From Aliarcobacter vitoriensis (lineage in GTDB: Bacteria; Campylobacterota; Campylobacteria; Campylobacterales; Arcobacteraceae): a stretch of DNA of 64,000 bases. The DNA lies in assembly GCF_003316695.1 (NCBI RefSeq), contig NZ_PDKB01000007.1, positions 62,001 through 126,000 of the forward strand, read 5' to 3'. Position numbers and translations under genes: made by a program. The notes beneath the pieces were generated by a model. That model was given only the letters and a program-made list of their open reading frames with translations, was not told the origin of the DNA and did not search any database. Positions 43,765 to 52,688 of this stretch are shown one piece after another; position 1 is the stretch's first letter; every line of letters starts with the position of its first letter.

Positions 43765-46095
43765 TTAAACGATTATCGTTTCTACATTTTTTGAATTAGT
43801 TATCTTACTATTTTTACTCAATAAATCATTTATAATAGATTCTCGTATTGTAACTTCTATTTTTTTACAAGCACTTTTAAATGCTTCATCTTCTCCAACT
43901 ATAAAACACATCTTTTTTGCTCTTGTAATTGCAGTATAAAGTAGCTTTGTATTGTGCATAATATAGTGCGAAAAACTCATAGGAATAAGTGCATTTTCAT
44001 ACTCCATTCCTTGTGTTTTATGTATAGTTAAACAATATGCTAAAGATAAAAGATTTTGAATATAATCAAAGTCATAAAACACTACCATATCATCATTTGG
44101 ATATAAAACTATACATTTTTGTTCATCAAAATCAAGTTTTATTATAAGCCCTAATTGTCCATTGTAAACACGTCTTTCCATATATTCACTAGAGTTACTT
44201 TTATACATACTCATAGTTTGTGCTTTCATATTTTCATTTTTAGTATGAATTACTTTATCAGTTAGTTTGTATTCAAACTCTTTTATCTTTAAGCTTTTTG
44301 ATTTAGTATGATTAAATAATCTTTGAAGTTCAATATTCAGATTTTCAACTCCTAACATTCCACCTTTCATAGGTGTAATAACTTGAAACAAAGTTAAAGC
44401 TTTGGATATATCTTTATTTTTTATATGTTCATAATATTGTTGTATATAATCACTTGAAATATTTAAAATATTATTCAAAATATATTCACTATTTTCACCT
44501 CTAATATTTGAAAATTCATTTGAGCTTAAAGAATTTTTTCGTGAATAATAGTTTGAAATAGAGACATCAACAAATCTGAAATCTTCATATTCATCTTTAT
44601 AATTTGGCAATTCGCCTTTTCTTATATCGTTTGCAATAACAGCAATTGCTTGATTTTCATTTTGTCTATAAATTTTTGTAAGTTTACAAATAGGTGCAAG
44701 TTCATATTTTATAGCATCTGCTAGTATATTTCCTGCTCCAATAGCAGGAAGTTGCCCATCATCTCCAACAATGATAAAAATTGTATCATCATCTATTTTT
44801 GAAATAATTTGATAAAAAGTAACTGAATTTACCATAGAAGCTTCATCAAGTAAAATGGCTTTATATGGAAAAAAATCTTTCTCTTTATGCTTAACTAATA
44901 AACTTTGAATAGTTGAAGAGTTATATCCTGTTGTATCGCTTATTCTTTGACTTGCAATTCCACTTAAAGCAATAGTCATAATGTCATCATAACTCATGAT
45001 CTCTTCAAGAAGTTCAAGGATTGCTCTACTTGAAGTTGATTTTCCTGTTCCTGCATAACCTATTAAAAATAGAGTTTTTTCACCACTATTTATAAGTTCA
45101 ACCGCTTTTTTTTGCTCTTCACTCAAAGAAAATCCCAAAGTATTCTCTTTTTTTGCTAAATAATCATCAAAATGTTCTATTATTTTTCTATTTTTTTCAT
45201 CTTTTCTTCTATTAAAAAAATCTAAAATATTTTTTTCAGCAAAATATAGCATTGAAGGGGCTAGTCTATTCTCTTTTGTTGTATATACTTCCTCTTTTGA
45301 AAGCATTTCAATTATAACTTCTTCATACAAATGCTCTTCATTTATAAATCTTAAATTGTCATCTAAAAGCTTATATAAGTGAAATTTATCTATTGATGAA
45401 TTTCCATTGTTATCACAAAACTCTCTTAGAGTGTAGTTTACACATGCTCTTATTCTAAAAGGAGATTTTGGATCAATTCCCAAAGCTTTTGCTATCTCAT
45501 CTGCTCTTTTAAACCCTATTCCTTTTATATTTATCAAAATATATGGATTATTTTTTATTTTTTCTATTAGATTATCAACTTCACTAAATGTTGCATAAAC
45601 TTTAGTAATTAGGTTTGAAGTTACTCCAAATTTTCCTAAAAAACTTCCTAACTCTCTTAAGTGCTTAAATTTATGCCAAGAATCGACAATATTTTTTAAT
45701 TTCTTCTCTTTTATACCTTTAAATTTGAGTAATTCATTTGGATTTTTTTCTAAAATTTCTATCAAACCATCTTCATTATATTTATCCAAAATCTCATTTG
45801 CTGCTTTTTTTGTAAAACCTTTCACAATTTTTGTTAAAAAGAAAAAAAGTTCATGCTCTTTTACTTGCAAAGTATCAAACTCAAATTGAACACCATATTT
45901 ATTATGTGTTGCCCAGTTTCCACTTAAAAGTATCTCTTCTCCTACAATTTTTTCAATATCAGCATCAAAATATGTTCCACAAATCTTTTGATTGTTCTCT
46001 AAAACTGCTATTATATACTTTGTTTCATCATTCTTGTAAAGAACTTTTTTTAAAACTCCACTTAAATTGTATTTTTTCTCTTCTTTAATATCCAT
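43765..46095 (-). CDS. RecD2-like superfamily 1 DNA helicase
   Basis: A helicase of about 776 residues. The N-terminal part has an OB-like region and helix-hairpin-helix repeats ('NPNELLKFKGIKEKKLKNIVDS', 'NNPYILINIKGIGFKRADEIAKALGI'), as in RecD2. The motor has Walker A 'LIGYAGTGKSTSSRAI', 'LLDEASMVNS' (motif II), 'IIVGDDGQLPAIGAG' (motif III) and the C-terminal 'SLAYCLTIHKTQGMEYENALIP' (motif V) and 'LLYTAITRAKK' (motif VI). An in-frame extension reaches 46170, but a start at the tandem ATGs 46095-46098 is likelier, overlapping the preceding gene by 11-14 bases. No RecBC genes are nearby. Confidence 0.9.
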   Translation of the reverse strand: MDIKEEKKYNLSGVLKKVLYKNDETKYIIAVLENNQKICGTYFDADIEKIVGEEILLSGNWATHNKYGVQFEFDTLQVKEHELFFFLTKIVKGFTKKAANEILDKYNEDGLIEILEKNPNELLKFKGIKEKKLKNIVDSWHKFKHLRELGSFLGKFGVTSNLITKVYATFSEVDNLIEKIKNNPYILINIKGIGFKRADEIAKALGIDPKSPFRIRACVNYTLREFCDNNGNSSIDKFHLYKLLDDNLRFINEEHLYEEVIIEMLSKEEVYTTKENRLAPSMLYFAEKNILDFFNRRKDEKNRKIIEHFDDYLAKKENTLGFSLSEEQKKAVELINSGEKTLFLIGYAGTGKSTSSRAILELLEEIMSYDDIMTIALSGIASQRISDTTGYNSSTIQSLLVKHKEKDFFPYKAILLDEASMVNSVTFYQIISKIDDDTIFIIVGDDGQLPAIGAGNILADAIKYELAPICKLTKIYRQNENQAIAVIANDIRKGELPNYKDEYEDFRFVDVSISNYYSRKNSLSSNEFSNIRGENSEYILNNILNISSDYIQQYYEHIKNKDISKALTLFQVITPMKGGMLGVENLNIELQRLFNHTKSKSLKIKEFEYKLTDKVIHTKNENMKAQTMSMYKSNSSEYMERRVYNGQLGLIIKLDFDEQKCIVLYPNDDMVVFYDFDYIQNLLSLAYCLTIHKTQGMEYENALIPMSFSHYIMHNTKLLYTAITRAKKMCFIVGEDEAFKSACKKIEVTIRESIINDLLSKNSKITNSKNVETIIV

Positions 46096-46450
46096 CATCA
46101 AATCTATCTTTTCTGTGTTTATCTTTTTTATATCGGCTTTTATTTTTCTCTTTTTGTAGTAAATTTGCATCTTTTAAAAGTGTTGCTCTTTCATCTTCAA
46201 AATTATCACTTGGGTTTTTTACAAAATTCATACTCTTTTCTATAAAAAGATTAAGAGTTATATAATAATCAGTATATAGCTCCACTTTGGGAGTTTTAGT
46301 CATATCTTCATAGTTTTTAAAAGTTCTTTTGATGAATACATCTTTATCAAAATTTTCAAGTTTCAATAAAGTAATTGTCCTAGTAAAAAATTTCTCAACA
46401 ACTCTTATATATCGTATTCTTAACTGCTTTTCATTTAGCTCAAAATTCAT
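46085..46450 (-). CDS. hypothetical protein
   Basis: A 121-residue, strongly charged, mostly helical protein with a very basic C-terminus ('KEKNKSRYKKDKHRKDRFDDGY'). No motif is recognised. Its position, overlapping both the RecD2-like helicase (by about 11 bases) and the ArsC/Spx-like gene (by 11), shows it is translated with them. The basic tail would suit nucleic-acid binding, but that is a guess. Confidence 0.65.
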   Translation of the reverse strand: MNFELNEKQLRIRYIRVVEKFFTRTITLLKLENFDKDVFIKRTFKNYEDMTKTPKVELYTDYYITLNLFIEKSMNFVKNPSDNFEDERATLLKDANLLQKEKNKSRYKKDKHRKDRFDDGY

Positions 46451-46796
46451 TCAATAGCTCTTTTAAGTTCTCTATTGGTCTTGCAATAACTGCTTTTTGC
46501 CCTTTTATGATAATTGGGCGTTGAATTAAAATAGGATTTTGAACCATTATATCGATAAGTTTTTCTTCATCATTTTCATTTTCTAAATCCAAAGTTACAT
46601 ATAATTCTTCATTATCTCTGATTAACTCTTTTGCTTTTATATTTAACTTTTTTAAAACATCTTTTAGTTCAGCTTTTGTTGGAGAATCTTCTAAATAATT
46701 TCTAACTTTTGCTTTAATATCTTTCATATCTAATAATGCCATAGCATCTTGAGATTTTGAACAGTTTTGATTGTGCCAAATTTGAATATCTTGCAT
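46440..46796 (-). CDS. ArsC/Spx-family protein
   Basis: A 118-residue thioredoxin-fold protein: 'IQIWHNQNCSKSQDAMALLD' (about 4-23, H-N-x-x-C-S-K-S as in ArsC with Cys near 12), 'YLEDSPTKAELKDVLKKLN' (about 34-52) and 'LIDIMVQNPILIQRPIIIKGQKAVIARP' (about 81-108), the ArsC/YffB C-terminal motif with the conserved Pro-Ile-Leu-I-Q-R-P. This fits a glutaredoxin-dependent arsenate reductase or a YffB-like protein. No ars operon is adjacent, so an arsenate role is uncertain. Confidence 0.85.
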   Translation of the reverse strand: MQDIQIWHNQNCSKSQDAMALLDMKDIKAKVRNYLEDSPTKAELKDVLKKLNIKAKELIRDNEELYVTLDLENENDEEKLIDIMVQNPILIQRPIIIKGQKAVIARPIENLKELLNEF

Positions 46797-46884
46797 AAAA
46801 TACCTTTTTCATAAAGTTTTTTATTATATCCAAATATTTTTTATAGTAAATAAAATATTACAAATTGTAATATTTTGTTTATTT

Positions 46885-48144
46885 CTACTTTAAAGAAAAA
46901 ATAAATTTCTCAAAACTCAATACTTCAATGTCATCTATACTCTCGTTTATATTATAAGTAATCAATAAATTTCTATATCTATTTTCTTTATTAAAATATG
47001 AAAAAGCATTCAGTTCTCTTTGCTTTGTTTTAGCTTCACTTATATCATAAGATACTTGATATAATTTATTTGTATCAAAAAAATCTATCTCTTGTAAGTC
47101 TTTTAAATAATATAAATTTTCAACTCTTTGATTTAAAACTATAAAAACCATATTTTCTAAACTCATTCCAAAATTTGTAGAAAATTTTGGTGCAATTTGT
47201 AAAAAACCATTATCTAATGAATATATTTTTTTAAAAGATTTTACAATCTCTTTTTGTTTATTATGAAATTTATCCAATCTTTTTAGTAAAAAAGTATCTT
47301 CAAAATAATTTATATACTCTTTTATAGTTTTATCACTAATATCAAAAGTTTGAGATAAAGTAGTGTAATTTATCAAATTTGTAGAATTTGATAAAAGATA
47401 AAAAAATAGCCTCTCTAAAATTTGTGAATTTCTTATTCCATATCTTGGAACAATATCTTGATATATAATATTTTTTACATAATTTAGCAAAATCTCTTTT
47501 TTTATTAACTCATCTTCTACATCAAAAACCTCATAAAATCCACCCCATTTTAGATACATTTCTTTTGCTCTTTGGATTTCTATATGATTTGATATTTGTT
47601 CAAATTCATTTGAATATTTTATATTTTTATAATCCAAAAACTCTTTGAAACTAAATGTATTTAGATGAATATTTAAGCTTCTCCCACTCAAAAGAGTATT
47701 AAGTTCATTTGAAAGCATAGAAGAATTTGAACCAGTTATGATATATTTAATATCACTTGTTTCATATTTACTTTTTATATAAACTTGCCAATTTTCAAAA
47801 TACTGTATTTCATCAAATATACAATATACTTTTCCTTTCGGATTGATAAGCTTTAAATACTCTTCATATATCACACCTAAAAATGAGGCATCATTTTTAT
47901 ACTCCAAAAACATAGGATTCTCTAAATTTATAAAAAATATATTTTGTGCATTTACTCCACTATTTATTAAGTGATTGATAGCTTGTTTAGATAAAGTACT
48001 TTTACCACATCTTCTAATACCAGTTATTGTAATAATCTGTTTTAATGGTAAATATGAGATTAATTTATCTAAGGCTTCTCTTCTTACACTTTTATAAACT
48101 TTATTTTGCCAATGCGGATTTTGTTCTATTAATATATTTTTCAT
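46885..48144 (-). CDS. AAA ATPase with DUF4143 domain, copy 1
   Basis: A 419-residue protein with an AAA_14-type ATPase: 'IITITGIRRCGKSTLSKQAI' (Walker A, about 35-54), 'VYCIFDEIQYFENWQVYIKSKYE' (Walker B, about 106-128) and 'YIITGSNSSMLSNELNTLLSGRS' (sensor region, about 133-155), followed by a winged-helix-like 'LERLFFYLLSNSTNLINYTTLSQTFDISDKTIKEYI' and a C-terminal DUF4143 PD-(D/E)xK-like part. Such genes are common accessory genes of unknown function in bacteria and archaea. It stands alone between the ArsC-like gene and the TonB receptor. It is only distantly like the second copy at 52689. Confidence 0.87.
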   Translation of the reverse strand: MKNILIEQNPHWQNKVYKSVRREALDKLISYLPLKQIITITGIRRCGKSTLSKQAINHLINSGVNAQNIFFINLENPMFLEYKNDASFLGVIYEEYLKLINPKGKVYCIFDEIQYFENWQVYIKSKYETSDIKYIITGSNSSMLSNELNTLLSGRSLNIHLNTFSFKEFLDYKNIKYSNEFEQISNHIEIQRAKEMYLKWGGFYEVFDVEDELIKKEILLNYVKNIIYQDIVPRYGIRNSQILERLFFYLLSNSTNLINYTTLSQTFDISDKTIKEYINYFEDTFLLKRLDKFHNKQKEIVKSFKKIYSLDNGFLQIAPKFSTNFGMSLENMVFIVLNQRVENLYYLKDLQEIDFFDTNKLYQVSYDISEAKTKQRELNAFSYFNKENRYRNLLITYNINESIDDIEVLSFEKFIFSLK

Positions 48145-48282
48145 TATACTTCCTAATTATTTCAGATTATTAAGTAGTATAGTACTGAAAAATTATAAAT
48201 TATTCAATAGTATAGTTTTATTATCAGAATTTTAATCTCAAAATTAAATAAATACTTTGAAACCCTTGCTTAAAGATATTAT

Positions 48283-48359
48283 GGAACTGGGACTTTTATT
48301 TTGGAAATTGGACTTTAGTCCAATCACTATAAAATATCTGGGACTAAAGTCCCAGTTCC
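48283..48359. repeat. nested inverted-repeat element
   Basis: Three interlocked inverted repeats occupy 77 bases: outer arms GGAACTGGGAC (48283-48293) and GTCCCAGTTCC (48349-48359); an 18-bp hairpin ATTGGACT-TT-AGTCCAAT (48307-48324); and an 18-bp hairpin CTGGGACT-AA-AGTCCCAG (48338-48355). The two inner hairpins share the GGACT..AGTCC core. It lies between the 3' end of the TonB receptor (48366) and the 5' end of an ATPase gene, and could be a terminator, a REP-like repeat or the end of a small mobile element. Confidence 0.75.
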
Positions 48360-48365
48360 GAAAAT

Positions 48366-50736
48366 CTAAAACTCCATTTTAATAGAAAATGCAACAGCTC
48401 TTGGATCACCTAATTGTTGAGCATTAGTCCAATAAACTTTATCTGTTAAATTTTGTACATTTAAGTTAAAAGTTGTAGGATATTTATCTAATTTAGTTTG
48501 ATATCTCAGTCCTGCATCATATAAAGTATATGAAGGCAAAACATCAGTATTTGAACTGTTTGCATAGCTTTTACCCGTATAGTATGCTCCAGCATTTATA
48601 GATAAACCATTTATATATGGAATATTATACTCAGCAAATAATTTTGCCATTTTTGTAGCAGCTTGAGTTGGTTTTTTACCTTCGAGAGATTTATCACTAT
48701 GTTTTTCTACACTTAAATCCATCAAAGTTCCACCACCCATAAGTGTTAGATTATCCGTAACTTTTCCTGTAACTCCAATTTCTATACCTTGATGTATAGC
48801 TTCTCCATCTTGAGTTAAAGTAGGAAGTGGTGTTGTAGGGATTTCATAAGAGTTTGCCTTTTCTATTCTAAATAATGAAGCTGTTAAAAGTGCTTTTTCA
48901 TCTAGCATACTATATTTTGCACCTATCTCATATTGAGTACTTTTATATGGATCTAAAACTTCATTTACATTTTGATACCAATCTTCAACAATCTCTCCAG
49001 CTTCTAAACTTTCCATATAAGTGGCATAAGTTGTAAGATTTTCAAATGGCTTATATATCAAAGATAATGTAGGAGTAAGTTCAGATACATCATATTTTGA
49101 ACTTTGTACACCACTTCTATAACTTGTATCTATAACAGTTGTATAATTTGCTCCAACCAAAGCACTCCAATTATCATTAAATACAATATCATCTCCTATT
49201 AATATATTTTTATATTCAGTTCTCCAACCAAGCTTTCGTGGTTGTGTTCCTGAAATACCATTATCAGACCAAAAAGAATTGTCAGGCTTAGCAAAATTTT
49301 TTAAATCACTTAAACGTATATCATTAGTAAAATTATAGTGATTTCTAAGGTCTGATGAAAAATAACTTTTTGTTGAATTTAAAGAGTGACCAATTGTTAA
49401 AGTGTGACTAATATTTCCTGTATCAAACTTTGAATCTAAAAATAGATTTAACCCATAGTTTTCAATTTTTGCCCAAGACCCTTTAACAAGATAAGAGTTA
49501 TTTACCATTGCATAACCATTTTGTACAAATAGGACTGCACTATTTTGTTTGGATTTTGTTTCTTCATAAAATAAATTTGTTCTTAAAGTAAAAATATCAT
49601 TGATATCATATCTTATACTATTTTCTATCTTATTTGATCTAAATTCACTTTCTATCCAATCAGGACTATAACTTTGGCTTTTATTAATACTTGCTCTATC
49701 AAAACCTGATGATGGGTTAAAACTATTATCCGATCCTTTTGTTAAAATATCTTTATATGAATATTTTATATCTGTATAAAAATTATCAGTTGGCTTCCAA
49801 TCAAACACAAAACTTATAGCTTTTTGTTCTTTTGTAGATGTATCAGATAATTCTCCGTCTTGATATAAACCGTTTATTCTATATCCAAAAGTATTATCTT
49901 CATCAAACTGTCCACCTAAATCAATATGTCCATAATATGACTCTTTTCCATAACTACCTATTGAGATATTTCTTAAATCTTTTGTTGTTGGTTTTTTAGT
50001 TATATAATTGACTGCTCCTCCAACTCTTCCACCACCATATAAAAATCCTGTTGCACCACTTATAATTTCTACTCTTTCTATATCTTGCATCATTGGTGTG
50101 CTTGCACTTTGATGTGCAGAAGGTATTCCATTAATAATGGGATTATAAACAGCAAATCCTCTCATAGTTGGAAAAGAGCTATCACCATTACCATTTAGTG
50201 CTCTAGATAATTGTTGAGTTGTTGGATTCATTTTAAAGATTTGTCGCATATCTTTTGCTTGTACATTTTCGATTAAGTCTTTTGAGATTATATTCATTGA
50301 GTATGGAGTGTCTTGTAATTTTCTTTCATTCCAAATACCAATTCCAGATGTTTCATCTACTAAATATCCACTTTCAGCAGAACCATTTTTATAATTAGAA
50401 CTAGAAACAGATATTTCATCTAAAACAGTAGTATTACCAAAGTTTTGATATTTTGGTTTTTCTATTATATATATTACACCATCTTCTTGAATAGCTTTTA
50501 ATTCATTTGGATTTAGTACACTATTTAAACTATCTAATACCGTACCCCCCCCCGAAACTTAACTTTTCTGAATCTACTATTTTATTCTTCAAATCTTTTG
50601 ATTTTGAAATATATGTTACATTATATTTCTTTACTATATTCTCTACTGCTTCTTGCAAACTTATCTCTTTTGCATTTAACATTGTTCCACTTAACATCAT
50701 TGATGTTAAAACTGAAATGAAAACTCTTCTTTTCAT
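48366..50736 (-). CDS. TonB-dependent siderophore receptor, out of frame at a G9 tract (phase-variable)
   Basis: The N-terminal part starts at 50736 with a signal peptide ('RRVFISVLTSMMLSGTMLNA') and an STN secretin/TonB domain ('ISLQEAVENIVKKYNVTYISKS'). At 50545-50553 the coding strand has nine G; the current frame then stops (TAG) 5 codons later. With eight (or eleven) G the frame runs straight on through 'TVLDSLNSVLNPNELKAIQ' into the plug and barrel, which are open from at least 50297 to 48366 and end '...GDPRAVAFSIKMEF', the usual outer-membrane barrel end. In frame it would be 789 residues. Ligand unknown; the plug has 'ERVEIISGATGFLYGGGRVGGAVNYITKKP'-type family residues. No fecI/fecR genes adjoin it although the STN domain is of transducer type. 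Confidence 0.9.
50545..50553 (-). repeat. G9 homopolymeric tract (phase-variation switch)
   Basis: Nine consecutive C on the plus strand, i.e. G9 in the coding strand of the TonB receptor gene, within its STN domain. It is the only homopolymeric G/C tract of this length in a very AT-rich window. Slippage to G8 restores the frame exactly (coding span 2370 bases, 790 codons). Confidence 0.95.
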
Positions 50737-50923
50737 CTTAAATCCTTTGTATTAATTTTGAGAATTTGTTTCTCTATATAGTAAGACGATTTAAATGAAA
50801 AAAATGGACAAATTTACAGAAAGAATTTTCAAATTTGTTAGTTGGAGTTACTTTTTGTAACAAAAATGAGACTATATTTAATGAAAGTATTAAATATTAC
50901 AATTTATATTTGATAGCAAAACT

Positions 50924-51772
50924 TTAAATTTCTATACTATAAGAACAATAAAATTCTTCATCTTTTTGTAAAGATAAAATTCCTTTTTTATCTTCTATTT
51001 TTTGATTTGTATTTTTTTCATCAGCTATTCCAAACCAAGGTTCTATACAAACAAAAGGAGCATCATTTGGTTTTGACCAAACACCTAAATAAGGAAAGCT
51101 ATCAAATTTTACTTTTACCATACTTTTATTTTCTGCATTTTTTAAAGTAACTTGATTGATACCAAAATCATTAAAAACTAAAGCATCATCTTTAAATAAA
51201 TCTTTATCCAAATACAACTTACTATTTTCAAGGTTCAAATCTTGATTTTTATAAATCAAACCTTTCTCATCTAAAAAGTACCTTTTTGTACTTTTTATAT
51301 TTTCAAACTCCAAAAAATGACCAATTTGAGTATTAAAAGCAGGATGAGCACCTATTGAAAAGTACATCCTATCATCGCTTTTATTTTTCACTTTATATGA
51401 GATAATCAAACTATTTTTATCTAGTTTATAACTAATATTTAACTCAAAAAAGAAAGGATAAATCTCCAAACTTTTTTCATCATTTTTCAGTTTAAACTCT
51501 ATAAAATCACCTTCATTTTGTATAACTTCAAACTCTTTATCTCTGGCAATTCCATGTTGAGAAAGAGTGAATTTTTTATTTTTATAAAAATAACTATCCT
51601 CTTTTAGTCTTCCAACTATTGGAAAAAGTATAGGCGAGTGCCTAGCCCAATATTTACTGTTCGCTTGCCAAATATACTCAAAGTTTTCATCACACTTTTT
51701 TAAACTATTTAATTCTGCTCCAAAAGATTTGATTTGTGCTTTTATAAAACTATTTTTTATTTCATAGTTCAA
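50924..51772 (-). CDS. aldose 1-epimerase (galactose mutarotase)-like protein
   Basis: A 282-residue mutarotase-fold protein: 'SFGAELNSLKKCDENFEYIWQANSKYWARHSPILFPIVGRLK' (about 15-56), 'LSQHGIARDKEFEV' (catalytic-type His, about 69-82), 'MYFSIGAHPAFN' (about 142-153) and 'VCIEPWFGIAD' (about 243-253, catalytic Glu). The start is taken as TTG at 51772, which overlaps the beta-lactamase stop (TTGA) and has AAGGG 9 bases upstream; the longer open frame to 51871 lies within the beta-lactamase gene. It resembles YeaD/LACX-type hexose-phosphate mutarotases; the sugar is unknown. Confidence 0.85.
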   Translation of the reverse strand: MNYEIKNSFIKAQIKSFGAELNSLKKCDENFEYIWQANSKYWARHSPILFPIVGRLKEDSYFYKNKKFTLSQHGIARDKEFEVIQNEGDFIEFKLKNDEKSLEIYPFFFELNISYKLDKNSLIISYKVKNKSDDRMYFSIGAHPAFNTQIGHFLEFENIKSTKRYFLDEKGLIYKNQDLNLENSKLYLDKDLFKDDALVFNDFGINQVTLKNAENKSMVKVKFDSFPYLGVWSKPNDAPFVCIEPWFGIADEKNTNQKIEDKKGILSLQKDEEFYCSYSIEI

Positions 51773-52527
51773 TCTATAATCCCTTTTATTTTTAAAGCTT
51801 CCAAAGTTATAGCTTTTCTTTTTGCTAAATCTTCTTTTGTTTTTGTGTCGATATTTAAAGCAAAAAACCAAATATCAGTTTTTGTTTCAACATAGCCAAC
51901 ATACCAACCATATTTTCCTTCCCAACCAGTTTTTGCAAATATTTTATAATTCAAATTACTCTCATCAAGCATTATCTCTTTTGCAATATTTATATCATCT
52001 TTTTTAAATGGTAAATCATTTTTATAAAACTTCTTTAAAAAATCTATTTGCCCAAAAGCTGTTATTTTTAAACTCTCATCTAACCAAAAATCAGCTACAT
52101 CATCACCTATTATTCTATTTCCATAATCAAGTTCTTTTAAATAATACTTATACTTTTCAACTCCTATTTTTGAAGCAAACTCTTTATAGCACCAAACACA
52201 AGAACTTTTAAAAGCTGATTGCAAAGTTTGGTTTTTATTCCAAGAGTCAAATTCTCTTATTTTTTTATCCCAAATAATCAAAGAATCTTTATTTACAACA
52301 CCTTCATTTAAAGCTACCAATGTATTTGGAATTTTGAAAGTTGAAGCAGGTGAAAACTCTGTATTTGCTCGTTTATCATTGTAAATATCTATTTTCTTTG
52401 TGTTTAACGACTCTATTATTATTGTTCCATCAACACCATATTTTTTAAATATTTTTTCAAGTTCTATATCATTTGCCAGTAAATTTACTGAAAATAATAA
52501 AACTATAACTAATTTTACAAATTGCAT
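51769..52527 (-). CDS. class D (OXA-type) beta-lactamase
   Basis: A 252-residue periplasmic serine beta-lactamase with a signal peptide (about 1-18, cut near LLA-ND). Class D motifs are all present: S-T-F-K (62-65, nucleophile Ser62 and the Lys that is carboxylated), S-C-V (109-111), Y-G-N (135-137), Trp148 in 'DFWLDES', and K-T-G (199-201). It should hydrolyse penicillins; activity on other beta-lactams cannot be judged. Arcobacter-group genomes commonly carry such chromosomal enzymes. Its ribosome binding site (AAGGAT) and first codons lie in a 55-bp direct repeat, the other copy of which overlaps the end of the metal ATPase gene at 53913. Confidence 0.95.
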   Translation of the reverse strand: MQFVKLVIVLLFSVNLLANDIELEKIFKKYGVDGTIIIESLNTKKIDIYNDKRANTEFSPASTFKIPNTLVALNEGVVNKDSLIIWDKKIREFDSWNKNQTLQSAFKSSCVWCYKEFASKIGVEKYKYYLKELDYGNRIIGDDVADFWLDESLKITAFGQIDFLKKFYKNDLPFKKDDINIAKEIMLDESNLNYKIFAKTGWEGKYGWYVGYVETKTDIWFFALNIDTKTKEDLAKRKAITLEALKIKGIID

Positions 52528-52553
52528 TTTATATCCTTTTTATCACTATTTTT
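52499..52553. repeat. 55-bp direct repeat, copy 1 (start of beta-lactamase gene)
   Basis: Perfectly identical over 55 bases to 53897-53951 (offset 1398). It contains the ribosome binding site, ATG and first codons of the beta-lactamase gene. The two copies flank the DUF4143 ATPase gene at 52689. Confidence 0.95.
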
Positions 52554-52688
52554 GGAATTCTAACAAAATATTATTCAATTAATATAAATCAAATAATTCT
52601 TAAAACTTATTTTAAATATTATATATAAAACTTTAAAGTCTATTTTAAACTTTTATGTTAATATATAAAAAACATTTAAAGGTATTTT

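Noticed and set aside
51772-51871. Longer N-terminus of the mutarotase-like protein
   Set aside because: The extra 33 codons lie wholly within the beta-lactamase coding region and encode a basic, unlikely sequence; the TTG overlapping the upstream stop with an AAGGG site is preferred.
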